A stretch of 64,000 nucleotides of DNA from Gemmiger formicilis (GCF_900167555.1 NZ_FUYF01000013.1:1-64000); one strand, 5' to 3'. Counted from the first letter of the stretch, positions 33,741-42,839 are shown. Notes: a model not told the origin generated them from the letters alone. Made by a program: numbers and translations.

Positions 33741-35051
33741 CTAATTTTCGCCGTCGTCGTTTGTGGTCAGGTGTGCGGCGTCCGTCTCGGACCAGTGGCC
33801 GTGTACCCGTTGCACGCCGACGATGCGCAGCTTGGAATGTAGGAAGTGCTGCTCGCGGTAAAGGCTGAAATAGCTCGACAGCATGTAGGAAACCGCGCAT
33901 GCCAGCGCAAACAGCGAGACGCACTGCCCGCCGAATACCTCGATGGCAAGGCAGATGGACGCCAGCGGGCTGTTGGTGCAGCCGCAGAACAGCGCAACCA
34001 TGCCCAGCGCCGCGCCCAGCTGCGGCGGCAGACCCAGCAGCGGCGCGGCCACACAGCCGAACGTCGCGCCGGTGAAGAAGATCGGCACGATCTCGCCGCC
34101 CTTGAAGCCTGCGCCCAGGGTCAGTGCGGTGAACAGCATCTTTAAAAGGAAGGCGTAGGGAACGGCCTCGCCGTCGATGGCGGCCTCGATGACCGCCGCG
34201 CCCGCGCCGTTGTAGTCGGTGGTGCCCAGCAGTTTTGTCAAGGCGATAATGAGCACGCCGCCCGCGGCGACGCGCAGGTAGATGTTCGGGAAGAATTTCC
34301 GGTACAGTTTCGGCGTGACGTGGAGCAGCTCACAGAAGAAGATGCTCAACGCGGCCAGCAGCGCACCCAGGATGATAACGCGGACGAGATTGTCCGGCGT
34401 GGGGGCAGCCTCGGCCTGTAAGACGAACGCCTCGGGAGCCAGCCCCATTTTGCCGCTGATGAAAACGCCCAGCAGCGCCGACACCAGACAGGGAAGCAGT
34501 GCCGCGTACTGCATGGAGCCGACATCGACGACCTCCAGCGTGAAGATCGTTGCGGCCAGCGGCGTGCCGAAGATGGCCGAGAATGCGCCCGCCATGCCGC
34601 ACATCGTCATTAAGCGGCAGTCGCGGTTTTCTAAGCGCAGCGCCCTGCCGAGCTGCCCGGATACGCTGCCGCCCAGCAGCAGAGCCGCGCCCTCGCGTCC
34701 GCTGGACCCGCCGAACAGATGCGTGGCGACGGTGGAAACAAAGATGAGCGGCGCGGTGCGCAGTGTCAGCGGCTTGTGCTCCCGCACGGATACGAAGATT
34801 TGGTTCGTAGAGCCGCCGCCATCCGGGTCAAAGCGGTGATACAAAAATACGATAACAAGACCGGCAACGGGCAGCAGGTAAAGCAGCCACGGGTGCGCGC
34901 CGCGGGTGGCGTTGGCCCAGTTGAGCGCCAGCCCGAATGCGCCGCCCAACGGGCCTACCACGCAGCCCACCAGCGCCGCCAGCACCAGCCACTTGGCGCA
35001 CACCGCCTGATACCCCGCCGCGCTGCGCAGATACCGTTTGATTCGCTCCAA
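33741..35051 (-). CDS. CLC-family anion transporter, probably the CLC-F fluoride type
   Basis: A 436-residue CLC protein with about ten membrane helices. GGSSGREGAALLLGG carries the gating Glu, and GAGFKGGEIVPIFFTGATFG resembles the CLC-F clade (GFKGGE.TP.FF.GA) rather than the chloride type (GGIFAP). That would make it a fluoride/proton antiporter that expels toxic fluoride; the assignment is by motif memory and needs a tree. The start was set at the TTG (35051): AGGAGGGG lies five bases upstream. The only upstream ATG (35075) would put that ribosome site inside the gene and lie only about 12 bases from the -10 element. No fluoride riboswitch fits in the short leader. Confidence 0.75.
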   Translation of the reverse strand: MERIKRYLRSAAGYQAVCAKWLVLAALVGCVVGPLGGAFGLALNWANATRGAHPWLLYLLPVAGLVIVFLYHRFDPDGGGSTNQIFVSVREHKPLTLRTAPLIFVSTVATHLFGGSSGREGAALLLGGSVSGQLGRALRLENRDCRLMTMCGMAGAFSAIFGTPLAATIFTLEVVDVGSMQYAALLPCLVSALLGVFISGKMGLAPEAFVLQAEAAPTPDNLVRVIILGALLAALSIFFCELLHVTPKLYRKFFPNIYLRVAAGGVLIIALTKLLGTTDYNGAGAAVIEAAIDGEAVPYAFLLKMLFTALTLGAGFKGGEIVPIFFTGATFGCVAAPLLGLPPQLGAALGMVALFCGCTNSPLASICLAIEVFGGQCVSLFALACAVSYMLSSYFSLYREQHFLHSKLRIVGVQRVHGHWSETDAAHLTTNDDGEN

Positions 35052-35086
35052 GGCGACCCCTCCTATGCTATGCAAAATTTGAGATT

Positions 35087-35115
35087 ATTATAGCCTTTTT
35101 GTGGGGAAAAGACAA
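35087..35115 (-). promoter_or_regulatory. Promoter of the CLC-type gene
   Basis: On the minus strand: TTGTCT (35115-35110), a 17-base spacer and TATAAT (35092-35087). The leader is only about 30 nt. Confidence 0.75.
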
Positions 35116-35180
35116 CAGAAAAATGAACCGCGGCAGCGCCTTTTGGCAGAGAAAGCCGAAGAACATTCCTACATGTGTAC

Positions 35181-35222
35181 CGAATAACAGAAGCGCCGCA
35201 GATTTCAATGAATCTGCGGCGC
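35181..35222 (-). terminator. Terminator of tRNA-Pro
   Basis: A 12-bp stem, GCGCCGCAGATT with AATCTGCGGCGC, is followed on the minus strand by TTCTGTTATT. It begins eight bases after the tRNA. Confidence 0.75.
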
Positions 35223-35229
35223 ATTCCGA

Positions 35230-35305
35230 TGGTCGAGGTGACAGGACTCGAACCTGCGGCCTCGTGGTCCCAAACCACGCGCGCTACCAACTGCGCAACA
35301 CCTCG
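35230..35305 (-). tRNA. tRNA-Pro (anticodon TGG)
   Basis: 76 bases including an encoded CCA. The acceptor stem CGAGGTG/CACCTCG is complete, the anticodon arm is CGTGG-TTTGGGA-CCACG (anticodon TGG) and the T-arm contains GGTTCGAGTCC. It has its own promoter and terminator. Confidence 0.96.
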
Positions 35306-35321
35306 TTCTTATAACTTATCC

Positions 35322-35351
35322 ATTATAATACACAAGCGGTGCGGGCGTCAA
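35322..35351 (-). promoter_or_regulatory. Promoter of tRNA-Pro
   Basis: On the minus strand: TTGACG (35351-35346), an 18-base spacer and TATAAT (35327-35322). Confidence 0.8.
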
Positions 35352-35369
35352 GTCCCGGCGCGGCAAAAA

Positions 35370-36065
35370 TCATACAGCCAGGCGGAGCAGCCCCAGCACC
35401 AGCAGGTGCGCGGGGTAGAAGGCATAGAAGAACCACTTGTAAAACGTGCGCCCGCGGGCGGCGCGCCGGCCATTGTACAGGTACAGGATCACAAACGCGG
35501 AGACAAGGATCGGCACAGCGCAGCCGACGGCCTCCCACACCTGCCCGCTGCCCAGCCCGGCCATGCCGCCGTAGAGCAGCGCCGCCGCGCCGAACGCGGC
35601 TTTCTGCCGTGTGCGATTTTCCCCGGCCCAGGCAAACAGCAGCGTGAACACCGGGGCCAGCAGCGCCCAGTCACAGAACAGCGATGCGCAGATCAGCAGC
35701 ACGATGCAGACGCCGCGCAGCACGCGGTCCTGAATTTTCTCCTGCACCAGCAGCACCAGAAAGCAGAGCAGCAGCGTGAACAGCATGTTGAACTGCACAA
35801 ACCCGGCGATGCCGTTTGCCGGAAAGGCCAGCTGATACGGCAGCTGCGCCAGCACGGCAAACCCCAGCAGCCGCCCGGCGTAGCGGCGTTTGGAGCGGGT
35901 GCAGCCGTAGCCTTCGACGAGAAAAAAGCACATCGTCACGGCGGTAAAGTAGCCGATGCAGAGGCATAGATTTGTCAGCGGCTGCCCGGCGGGCAGAAAG
36001 ACGTTCGCAATGTGGTTGATAAGCATGGTGAGCATGGCAACCATCTTGATGGAATCACGGGACAT
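35370..36065 (-). CDS. TraX-family membrane protein
   Basis: A 231-residue polytopic protein (about eight helices) of the TraX family, named after the F-pilin N-acetylase but widespread in Firmicutes as a chromosomal gene. The N-terminus DSIKMVAMLTMLINHIANVFL and the ending FFYAFYPAHLLVLGLLRL (HLL near the end) are typical. It is probably an acyltransferase-like membrane enzyme with an unknown acceptor. The ATG at 36065 was chosen; another in-frame ATG at 36089 is also possible. It has no conjugation genes around it. Confidence 0.85.
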   Translation of the reverse strand: MSRDSIKMVAMLTMLINHIANVFLPAGQPLTNLCLCIGYFTAVTMCFFLVEGYGCTRSKRRYAGRLLGFAVLAQLPYQLAFPANGIAGFVQFNMLFTLLLCFLVLLVQEKIQDRVLRGVCIVLLICASLFCDWALLAPVFTLLFAWAGENRTRQKAAFGAAALLYGGMAGLGSGQVWEAVGCAVPILVSAFVILYLYNGRRAARGRTFYKWFFYAFYPAHLLVLGLLRLAV

Positions 36066-36302
36066 GGTAAAAACCCCTTTCGTATTCATTGTAAAGTACG
36101 AGGGAGCGGGCGTCAAGATTGCAGCGGCACGGCAACATTTTTGCGGCCCGCCCTTTCTTTTGCCCTGTGCCTGCGCTATAATGAAGTACAGGGAAGCTAT
36201 AGGGCTGCTGCAAGGTGTTCTGCGCGGGATGCAGGACTTTTCCCTGTGCCGGTCATTTGCTGTGTGCTGGTGTTTGTGATCGAGCTGTTTGTGTGAGGTA
36301 CT

Positions 36303-38777
36303 ATGATTGACGCAATAAAAATCCGCGGTGCGCGGGTACACAACCTGAAAAACATCGACGTCGATGTCCCTTTAAACAAAATCGTCGGCATTGCGGGCGT
36401 GTCCGGGTCGGGCAAATCGTCGCTGGCACTCGGCGTGCTGTATGCCGAGGGCTCGCGCCGCTACCTTGACGCGCTGTCCACCTACACCCGCCGCCGCATG
36501 ACCCAGGCCGCCAAGGCACAGGTGGATGAGGTGCTTTACGTCCCCGCCGCGCTGGCGCTGCACCAGCGGCCCGGTGTGCCGGGCATCCGCAGTACCTTCG
36601 GCACGGGTACCGAGCTGCTGAACAGTCTGCGGCTCATGTTCTCCCGCCTGGCCAGCCACCGCTGCCCCAACGGCCATTACGTGCCGCCAACGCTGAACGT
36701 CGCCGCCGAGCAGCCGATTTATTGCCAGGAATGCGGCGCACTTGTGCGTGCGCCGTCGGCGGAGGAGCTGGCCTTCAACAGCCAGGGCGCCTGCCGCACC
36801 TGCGATGGTACGGGCCTGGTCCGCACCGTGGACCGTGCCACGCTTGTGCCTGACGAGAGCATCAGCATTGACGACGGGGCCGTCGCGCCGTGGAACAGCC
36901 TGATGTGGTCGCTCATGACCGACGTCTGCCGCGCCATGGGCGTGCGCACCAATGTGCCGTTCCGTGAACTGACCGACAGGGAAAGAGACATCGTTTTCAA
37001 CGGCCCGGCGGAGAAAAAGCATATCTTCTACAAAGCCAAAAGCACGCCCGAGGCCGGGGAACTGGACTTTACCTATTACAATGCGGTCTACACGGTGGAG
37101 AACGCCCTGGCCAAGGTCAAGGACGAGAAGGGCATGAAGCGGGTGGAAAAATTCCTGCGCGTGGATACCTGCCCGGACTGCCGCGGCTCGCGCCTGTCAG
37201 AGGCCGCCCGTGCGCCGCGGCTGCGGGGCATCGGGCTGGATGAGGCGTGCAGGATGACGCTGACAGCACTCTGCGGCTGGGTGGACGGCGTGCCCGCCAG
37301 CCTGCCGCCCGAGATGCGCCCCATGGCCGAGAGCATCTGCGCCTCGTTCCGCGAGACCGCACGTCGGCTGCTGGATCTGGGGCTCGGCTACCTGACGCTG
37401 GACCGCGCGTCGTCAACGCTTTCCACCGGTGAGCGGCAGCGGATGCAGCTGGCCCGCGCCGTGCGCAACCGCACCACGGGTGTTTTGTACGTGCTGGACG
37501 AGCCGTCCATCGGGCTGCACCCCTCCAACATCGTCGGCCTGAACGGCGTCATGCACGACCTGATCGCCGACGGCAACTCGGTGGTGCTCGTTGATCACGA
37601 CACACAGGTGCTGGCGGAGTCGGACTGGCTCATCGAGATGGGCCCCGAGGCCGGTGCGGGCGGCGGGCACGTCATTGCCGAGGGTACGGTGGCCGACCTG
37701 GCCGGGAACCCGGCGTCCCAAATCGGTCCGTTTCTGGGTGGGCAGGGGAGTGCTGCGCCCCGGAACCGCTCGGCGGCGGAGCTGTTTGCCGAGGGGCGCA
37801 TCCATCTTTCGACGGACGCCATCCATACGGTCAAGCCGCTGGAGGTGGACATTCCCAAGGGGCGGCTGACCGTTGTCACGGGTGTGTCCGGCTCCGGCAA
37901 GACGACGCTGATTCTGGAAAGCCTTGTCCCGGCGCTGGCGGCGCAGACGGCGGGCAAGCCGCTGCCGCCCCACGTAAGGGCTATCGAGGCCGACGGCATC
38001 GCGCAGGTAAAGCTCATCGATGCAACGCCGATTGGCATTAACGTGCGCTCCACCGTGGCGACCTACGCCAATGTACACGACGAGCTGCGCAAGGTTTTTG
38101 CCCGCACGCCCGATGCCAAACGGCTGGGCTACAAGGCGGGCGACTTCTCCTACAACACAGGCAAACTGCGCTGCCCGGTCTGTGACGGCACCGGCGTCAT
38201 CAGTCTGGACGTGCAGTTTTTGCCCGATGTGGAAATTCCCTGTACCGGGTGCCATGGCTCCCGCTACAGCCGCGACGCCGACGCCGTGCGGCACGAGAAC
38301 AGGCACGGCGGGACCTGCACGCTGCCGCAGCTCATGGACATGGACATCAACACGGCGCTGACCGTCTGTACAGACTTGAAATTGGTGACACAGCGCTTAA
38401 AAGTGCTGCAGGATCTGGGCCTTGGCTACCTGACGCTGGGCGAGGAAACGCCGAGCCTGTCCGGCGGCGAGGCACAGCGGCTGAAGCTGGCCAGCGAGAT
38501 GGGCAGGGCCCAGCATGACACAGTGTTTGTCTTTGACGAGCCGACCATCGGTCTGCACCCGCTGGACGTGCGCACACTGCTGGGCGTATTCCGAACCCTG
38601 ATCGAAAACGGCGCGACGGTCATCGTCATTGAGCATGACCTCGACGTCATCCGCAGCGCGGACTACCTCATCGACATGGGACCCGGCGGCGGTGAGGAGG
38701 GCGGACGTGTCGTCGCCTGCGGAACCCCCGCCGAGGTGAAGCGGAACCCGGAGAGCAGGACGGGGAAATTTATTTGA
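36303..38777 (+). CDS. uvrA2: Class II UvrA-like ABC ATPase (UvrA2)
   Basis: An 824-residue UvrA paralog, over 100 residues shorter than the repair enzyme. It keeps two ABC ATPase modules: Walker A GVSGSGKSS (about residue 32) with signature LSTGERQRMQLA, and Walker A GVSGSGKTT (about residue 525) with LSGGEAQRLKLA. Zinc-finger pairs are present (CQECGALV...CRTCDGTG, CPDCRG, CPVCDGTG...CTGCHG). The region between the first Walker A and first zinc module is shortened, consistent with loss of the UvrB-binding domain, as in UvrA2 proteins linked to drug or DNA-damage tolerance. TATAAT at 36177-36182 is a possible -10. It stands alone and ends in a repeat-derived terminator. Confidence 0.85.
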   Translation: MIDAIKIRGARVHNLKNIDVDVPLNKIVGIAGVSGSGKSSLALGVLYAEGSRRYLDALSTYTRRRMTQAAKAQVDEVLYVPAALALHQRPGVPGIRSTFGTGTELLNSLRLMFSRLASHRCPNGHYVPPTLNVAAEQPIYCQECGALVRAPSAEELAFNSQGACRTCDGTGLVRTVDRATLVPDESISIDDGAVAPWNSLMWSLMTDVCRAMGVRTNVPFRELTDRERDIVFNGPAEKKHIFYKAKSTPEAGELDFTYYNAVYTVENALAKVKDEKGMKRVEKFLRVDTCPDCRGSRLSEAARAPRLRGIGLDEACRMTLTALCGWVDGVPASLPPEMRPMAESICASFRETARRLLDLGLGYLTLDRASSTLSTGERQRMQLARAVRNRTTGVLYVLDEPSIGLHPSNIVGLNGVMHDLIADGNSVVLVDHDTQVLAESDWLIEMGPEAGAGGGHVIAEGTVADLAGNPASQIGPFLGGQGSAAPRNRSAAELFAEGRIHLSTDAIHTVKPLEVDIPKGRLTVVTGVSGSGKTTLILESLVPALAAQTAGKPLPPHVRAIEADGIAQVKLIDATPIGINVRSTVATYANVHDELRKVFARTPDAKRLGYKAGDFSYNTGKLRCPVCDGTGVISLDVQFLPDVEIPCTGCHGSRYSRDADAVRHENRHGGTCTLPQLMDMDINTALTVCTDLKLVTQRLKVLQDLGLGYLTLGEETPSLSGGEAQRLKLASEMGRAQHDTVFVFDEPTIGLHPLDVRTLLGVFRTLIENGATVIVIEHDLDVIRSADYLIDMGPGGGEEGGRVVACGTPAEVKRNPESRTGKFI

Positions 38778-38788
38778 AACGTATCATG

Positions 38789-38920
38789 CCTTCCCCCTTG
38801 GGGAAGGTGGCCGTAGGCCGGATGAGGGGCGAGCTTGCCGTGATTGCCCGTAAAAGGGTTGCTGCGCAAACTCGCCCCTCATCAGTCACCTTCGGTGACA
38901 GCTTCCCCCGAGGGGGAAGC
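38789..38920. repeat. Second-family repeat element (CCTTCCCCC type)
   Basis: Left arm CCTTCCCCCTTGGGGAAGG plus GGTGGCCGTAGGCCGGATGA. Right arm CCCCTCATCAGTCACCTTCG plus the terminal palindrome (38901-38920). The plan is the same as at 3033 and 28869; the two right arms share the run ACAGCTTCCCCCGAGGGGG. Confidence 0.85.
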
Positions 38921-38927
38921 CTTTTTT
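38901..38927 (+). terminator. Repeat-derived terminator after uvrA2
   Basis: GCTTCCCCC-GA-GGGGGAAGC followed by CTTTTTTG. It is the right-hand palindrome of the repeat element. Confidence 0.8.
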
Positions 38928-38977
38928 GTTTTGTACATCCTGCACAAAAACCACCCTTCATTTTTGGTGAGTGAAAA

Positions 38978-39065
38978 TGACCGAAACTGATTGATTTTGA
39001 CGGATAATCTGCTATAATAAAGCTACAGTCAATCAGAAATATCCATAAAACACCAAAATCGGTCA
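38978..39065 (+). promoter_or_regulatory. Promoter and candidate FruR operators of the fructose operon
   Basis: TTGATT (38991-38996), a 16-base spacer and TATAAT (39013-39018) form the likely promoter. It is bracketed by two nested inverted pairs: CTGATTGA (38987-38994) with TCAATCAG (39029-39036), and TGACCGA (38978-38984) with TCGGTCA (39059-39065). Symmetric flanking sites fit a DeoR-type repressor binding on both sides of the promoter. The assignment to FruR is inference from the adjacent gene. Confidence 0.65.
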
Positions 39066-39094
39066 AACAAAGACCGGGAAAGGAGCAAACCCCT

Positions 39095-39850
39095 ATGTTA
39101 GCCGAGGAACGCTTTGCCCTGATTCTGAACCTGCTGGCGGAAAAACGCACCGCCACCGTGCAGGAGCTGTGCGAGGCACTTAACGCCAGTGAATCCACGA
39201 TCCGCCGCGACCTGACCGAGCTGGCGCGGCAGGGCCGTTTGAATAAGGTCCACGGCGGTGCGACCCTGCCGGACGGCCAGTTTTTGGCCGATGAGCCGAC
39301 GATGGCCGCCAAGGAGGCGCTTGCCGTCGGGCAGAAGCGCAGCATCGCGCAGGCCGCGGCAGACCTGATCCGGGCGGAGGATTTCATCTACATCGACGCC
39401 GGTACAACCACGCTGGCCATGGTCCGGGCGCTGAGCGGCCCCGCGCTGGAGGCCCACTACGTCACCAACGGCATCGCCCACGCGCGGCTGCTGGCACAAA
39501 AAAGCTGCCACGTCTGCGTGCCGGGCGGTCTGCTGCGTCCCCAGACGGAGGCCATCATCGGGGCGGCGGCCATCACGGCGCTGCAGCAGTTCAATTTCAC
39601 CAAGGCGTTCATCGGGGCCAACGGCGTGGCGCTGAACGCCGGGTTCACAACGCCCGACCCGGAGGAGGCCGCCGTCAAGGCCGCTGCCGTCCACCGCGCG
39701 CGGGAGACCTGGTATCTGGTGGATGACAGCAAATTCGGCCGGGTCTATCCGGCCGTCATCGGGGAGATCTACAGCGGCGCGATCCTGACGAACCGCTGCC
39801 CTGACCCAAAATACAGACAGCTGACACTGGTAAAGGAGACAGAGCAATGA
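39095..39850 (+). CDS. fruR: DeoR-family regulator of the fructose operon
   Basis: A 251-residue DeoR/GlpR protein. The N-terminal helix-turn-helix is at residues about 6-57 (EERFALILNLLAEKRTATVQELCEALNASESTIRRDLTELARQGRL, then KVHGGA). The C-terminal sugar-phosphate sensor has DAGTTTLAM and GANGV. It should repress the operon and release DNA when fructose 1-phosphate is present. AAAGGAG precedes the ATG. The stop overlaps fruK by four bases (ATGA), so regulator and kinase are coupled. Candidate operators flank the promoter. Confidence 0.9.
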   Translation: MLAEERFALILNLLAEKRTATVQELCEALNASESTIRRDLTELARQGRLNKVHGGATLPDGQFLADEPTMAAKEALAVGQKRSIAQAAADLIRAEDFIYIDAGTTTLAMVRALSGPALEAHYVTNGIAHARLLAQKSCHVCVPGGLLRPQTEAIIGAAAITALQQFNFTKAFIGANGVALNAGFTTPDPEEAAVKAAAVHRARETWYLVDDSKFGRVYPAVIGEIYSGAILTNRCPDPKYRQLTLVKETEQ

Positions 39851-40755
39851 TCTACACAGTGACATTCAACCCGGCCATCGACTATGTCGTGCGGCTGGAC
39901 CGTGAACTGAGCGTGGGCGATGTCAACCGCGCCAAAGGCGAGGACTGCGTGCTGGGCGGCAAGGGCATCAATGTGTCCGGCGTGCTGGCCCAGCTCGGGT
40001 GCGAGAGCGTCGCCCTTGGCTTTGTGGCGGGCGAGACCGGCGCCTGGCTGGAGCGCGGCCTGGCTGCGCAGGGCCTGAAAACCGATTTTGTCCACCTCGA
40101 CCACGGCATGACCCGCATCAACGTCAAGATCAAGGCCGGGCAGGAGACAGAGCTCAACGGCGCGGGCCCCGACATCCCGGAAGCCGCCATGAAGGCGCTT
40201 GAGAAAAAGCTCGACGCCCTGCAAAAGGATGACATTCTGGTGCTGGCGGGCAGCATTCCGGCCAGCCTGGCCCAGACGACCTATGAGCGGCTGCTGGCCC
40301 GGCTGGAGGGCCGCGGCATCCGCGCCGTGGTCGATGCCACGCGCGATTTGCTCGTGAACGTGCTGCCCTACAAGCCGTTCCTCATCAAGCCGAACAACCA
40401 CGAGCTGAGCGAGATCACGGGCGTCAGGCTGACGAATGATAAGGAAATTGCCGCTGCTGCCCACATGATGCAGGACAAGGGCGCGCGCAATGTGCTGGTC
40501 AGCATGGCGGGCGACGGTGCGCTGCTGCTGGATGAGCACGGCACGGTCTACCGCATCGGCTGCCCCAGGGGCAAGGTCGTCAACAGTGTCGGCGCGGGCG
40601 ACAGCATGGTGGCCGGTTTTGTGGCCGGTTACCAGCAGAGCGGCGGCGATTATGAGGCTGCCCTCCGCCTGGGCACCGCCTGCGGCAGCGCCACCGCGTT
40701 CAGCCTGGGTCTGGCGACGAAGGCGGATATTGATGCACTGCTGGCAACGATGTGA
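39847..40755 (+). CDS. fruK: 1-Phosphofructokinase
   Basis: A 302-residue PfkB-family kinase that converts fructose 1-phosphate to fructose 1,6-bisphosphate. The N-terminus IYTVTFNPAIDYVVRLD, the substrate-binding GGKGINVSGVLAQLG and the PfkB signature VNSVGAGDSMVAGFVAGY (catalytic Asp) are intact. It lies between its regulator and the fructose PTS permease, which confirms the role. GGAGAC is inside the end of fruR. Confidence 0.95.
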   Translation: MIYTVTFNPAIDYVVRLDRELSVGDVNRAKGEDCVLGGKGINVSGVLAQLGCESVALGFVAGETGAWLERGLAAQGLKTDFVHLDHGMTRINVKIKAGQETELNGAGPDIPEAAMKALEKKLDALQKDDILVLAGSIPASLAQTTYERLLARLEGRGIRAVVDATRDLLVNVLPYKPFLIKPNNHELSEITGVRLTNDKEIAAAAHMMQDKGARNVLVSMAGDGALLLDEHGTVYRIGCPRGKVVNSVGAGDSMVAGFVAGYQQSGGDYEAALRLGTACGSATAFSLGLATKADIDALLATM

Positions 40756-40850
40756 CGCGGCGCTGTAACGGAGGATGCCTGCATCGACCCCTGCAAAAAA
40801 ACGGCAGCCGCCCCTCAGCCTTCCCAACAGCACCCATTTACCGTAAAGCA

Positions 40851-40876
40851 GCGGGCCGGGCATGCCCGGCCCCTAC
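40851..40876 (-). repeat. Single palindromic unit between fruK and fruA
   Basis: A reverse unit with core GGGCCGGGCATGCCCGGCCC. TTTACCGTAAAGC upstream resembles the spacer side of other pairs, so its forward partner may have been lost. It sits within the operon transcript, about 38 bases before fruA. Confidence 0.85.
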
Positions 40877-40913
40877 AAAGATATTATTTAAAAAGAAGAA
40901 GGAGAACTGTCCT

Positions 40914-42839
40914 ATGCGTATCACGGAACTGTTCACTGCGCAGTCCATCGCGCTGGATGTCGCTGCCTCGGATCAGGCCGCCATCCTTGACAAGCTCGTT
41001 GATCTGCAGGCGACCCACGGCAATATCACCGATAAGGGCGCCTACAAAAAGGCCCTCTACGCCCGCGAGGCCGAGGCATCCACCTACGTGGACAACGGCA
41101 TCACGGTGCCCCACGCCCGCACAGCCTGCGTGACCCGCCCCAGCCTGGCGGCGCTGCGGCTGAGCACCCCGGTCCAGTACAACGCCGATGACGACGGCAA
41201 AACCGACCTGCTGTTTGCGATTGCCGCGCCGGAGAATGGCAGCCTGCACATTGACATGCTGGCCCGTATGATGCAGATGCTGATGAACGACGACTTCGTC
41301 GAAAAGCTGCGCGCCGCCAAGACGCCCGCCGAATTTCTCGACGCCATCGACGCCCAGGAGGATGCCCAATTTGGCGAGGAGAGCTTCACCCAACAGGAGA
41401 TCCCCCGGAACGGCTACCGTGTGTTGGCCGTCACGGCCTGCCCCAACGGCATTGCCCACACCTACATGGCTGCTGAGGCCCTGACCAAGATGGGCGACAA
41501 GCTCGGTCTGCCAACCAAGGTCGAGACGAACGGCTCCGACGGAGCCAAGAATGTGCTGACCCCCGAGGAGATCGCCGCCTGTGACGGCATCATCATTGCG
41601 GCGGACAAGAACGTCGAGACCGCCCGCTTCGACGGCAAGCCGGTGCTGTTTGCCCGCGTGGACGATGGCATCCACAAGCCGGAGGAGCTGATCAAGAAAA
41701 TTGCCCACGGTGAAACTCCCATCTACCACGCTGAGGCCGGGGCCAAGACCCGGCAGGCCGCGGGCGGCGCAAACGACAGCTTTGGCCACAGCCTGTACAA
41801 GCACCTGATGAACGGTGTATCGCACATGCTGCCCTTCGTCGTGGGCGGCGGCATCATGATCGCGCTGGCCTTCCTGCTGGACGATTACACGATTGACCCG
41901 TCCAACTTCGGCATGAACACGCCGGTGGCGGCGTTCTTCAAGACCGTCGGCAGTGCGGCGTTCGGTTATATGCTGCCGATCCTCGCAGGCTTTATCGCCA
42001 TGTCTATTGCGGACCGTCCGGGTCTGGCCGTCGGCTTTGCGGGCGGCGTGCTGGCCATGAACGGTACGAACTTTGCCGCCCTTGCCCACGGTGAGACCAC
42101 CGGCATCTCCGGCGGCTTCCTGGCGGCGCTGCTGGCGGGCTTTGCCGCGGGCTACATCGTACAGTTCCTCAAGAAGATCACCGAGAAGCTGCCTGCCAGC
42201 CTCAACGGCATCCGCCCGATGCTGATCTATCCGCTGGGCGGCATCCTCATTATTGGTGCGGTCATGTGCGGCATCAACCCGGTTATGGGCATCATCAACA
42301 CGGCAATGACCGACTGGCTGAACGCCATGGGCGGCACGTCCAAGATCCTGCTGGGCGCAATCGTTGCCGGCATGATGAGCATTGATATGGGCGGCCCCTT
42401 CAACAAGGCAGCCTACGTCTTTGGCACGGCGGCGCTGGCCTCCGGCAACTACGGGGTTATGGCCGCGGTCATGGTCGGCGGCATGGTGCCCCCGATTGCG
42501 ATTGCCCTGTCTACGACCTTTTGCCCCAAAAAGTGGAGCCCCGACGAGCGCCGCAACGGCATCGTGAACTACGTTATGGGCCTCTGCTTTGTCACCGAGG
42601 GCGCGATCCCGTATGCTGCCGCTGACCCGCTGCGCGTCCTGCCCAGCTGCATCATCGGCTCCGCGCTGGCCGGTTCGCTCTCCATGGTGTTCGGCTGCGC
42701 CCTGCGCGCACCCCACGGCGGTATCTTCGTATTCCCGGTGGTTGACCACGCACTGCTCTACGTAGTTGCTCTGATCGTCGGCAGCGTCGTCGGCGCTGTG
42801 ATCCTGAGCCTGCTCAAGAAGGAATACGTCGAGGAATAA
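40914..42839 (+). CDS. fruA: Fructose PTS permease, fused EIIA-EIIB-EIIC
   Basis: A 641-residue fused phosphotransferase. The EIIA domain (1-150) has the phospho-His H67 in TVPHAR. The EIIB domain (about 160-265) has the phospho-Cys C176 in VTACPNGIAHTYMAAEAL. The EIIC domain (about 290-640) has eight or more membrane helices and the loop PLGGILIIG. It imports fructose as fructose 1-phosphate, the substrate of the neighbouring kinase. AAGGAGAACT precedes the ATG at 40914; the upstream in-frame extension runs through a repeat unit and was rejected. Confidence 0.95.
   Translation: MRITELFTAQSIALDVAASDQAAILDKLVDLQATHGNITDKGAYKKALYAREAEASTYVDNGITVPHARTACVTRPSLAALRLSTPVQYNADDDGKTDLLFAIAAPENGSLHIDMLARMMQMLMNDDFVEKLRAAKTPAEFLDAIDAQEDAQFGEESFTQQEIPRNGYRVLAVTACPNGIAHTYMAAEALTKMGDKLGLPTKVETNGSDGAKNVLTPEEIAACDGIIIAADKNVETARFDGKPVLFARVDDGIHKPEELIKKIAHGETPIYHAEAGAKTRQAAGGANDSFGHSLYKHLMNGVSHMLPFVVGGGIMIALAFLLDDYTIDPSNFGMNTPVAAFFKTVGSAAFGYMLPILAGFIAMSIADRPGLAVGFAGGVLAMNGTNFAALAHGETTGISGGFLAALLAGFAAGYIVQFLKKITEKLPASLNGIRPMLIYPLGGILIIGAVMCGINPVMGIINTAMTDWLNAMGGTSKILLGAIVAGMMSIDMGGPFNKAAYVFGTAALASGNYGVMAAVMVGGMVPPIAIALSTTFCPKKWSPDERRNGIVNYVMGLCFVTEGAIPYAAADPLRVLPSCIIGSALAGSLSMVFGCALRAPHGGIFVFPVVDHALLYVVALIVGSVVGAVILSLLKKEYVEE

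Noticed and set aside
35052-35115. Fluoride riboswitch upstream of the CLC-type gene
   Set aside because: The predicted leader is about 30 bases and contains only the ribosome site.
35370-36065. TraX-like gene as evidence of a conjugative element
   Set aside because: TraX-family genes are common chromosomal genes in Firmicutes, and no other transfer genes or base-composition shift occur here.
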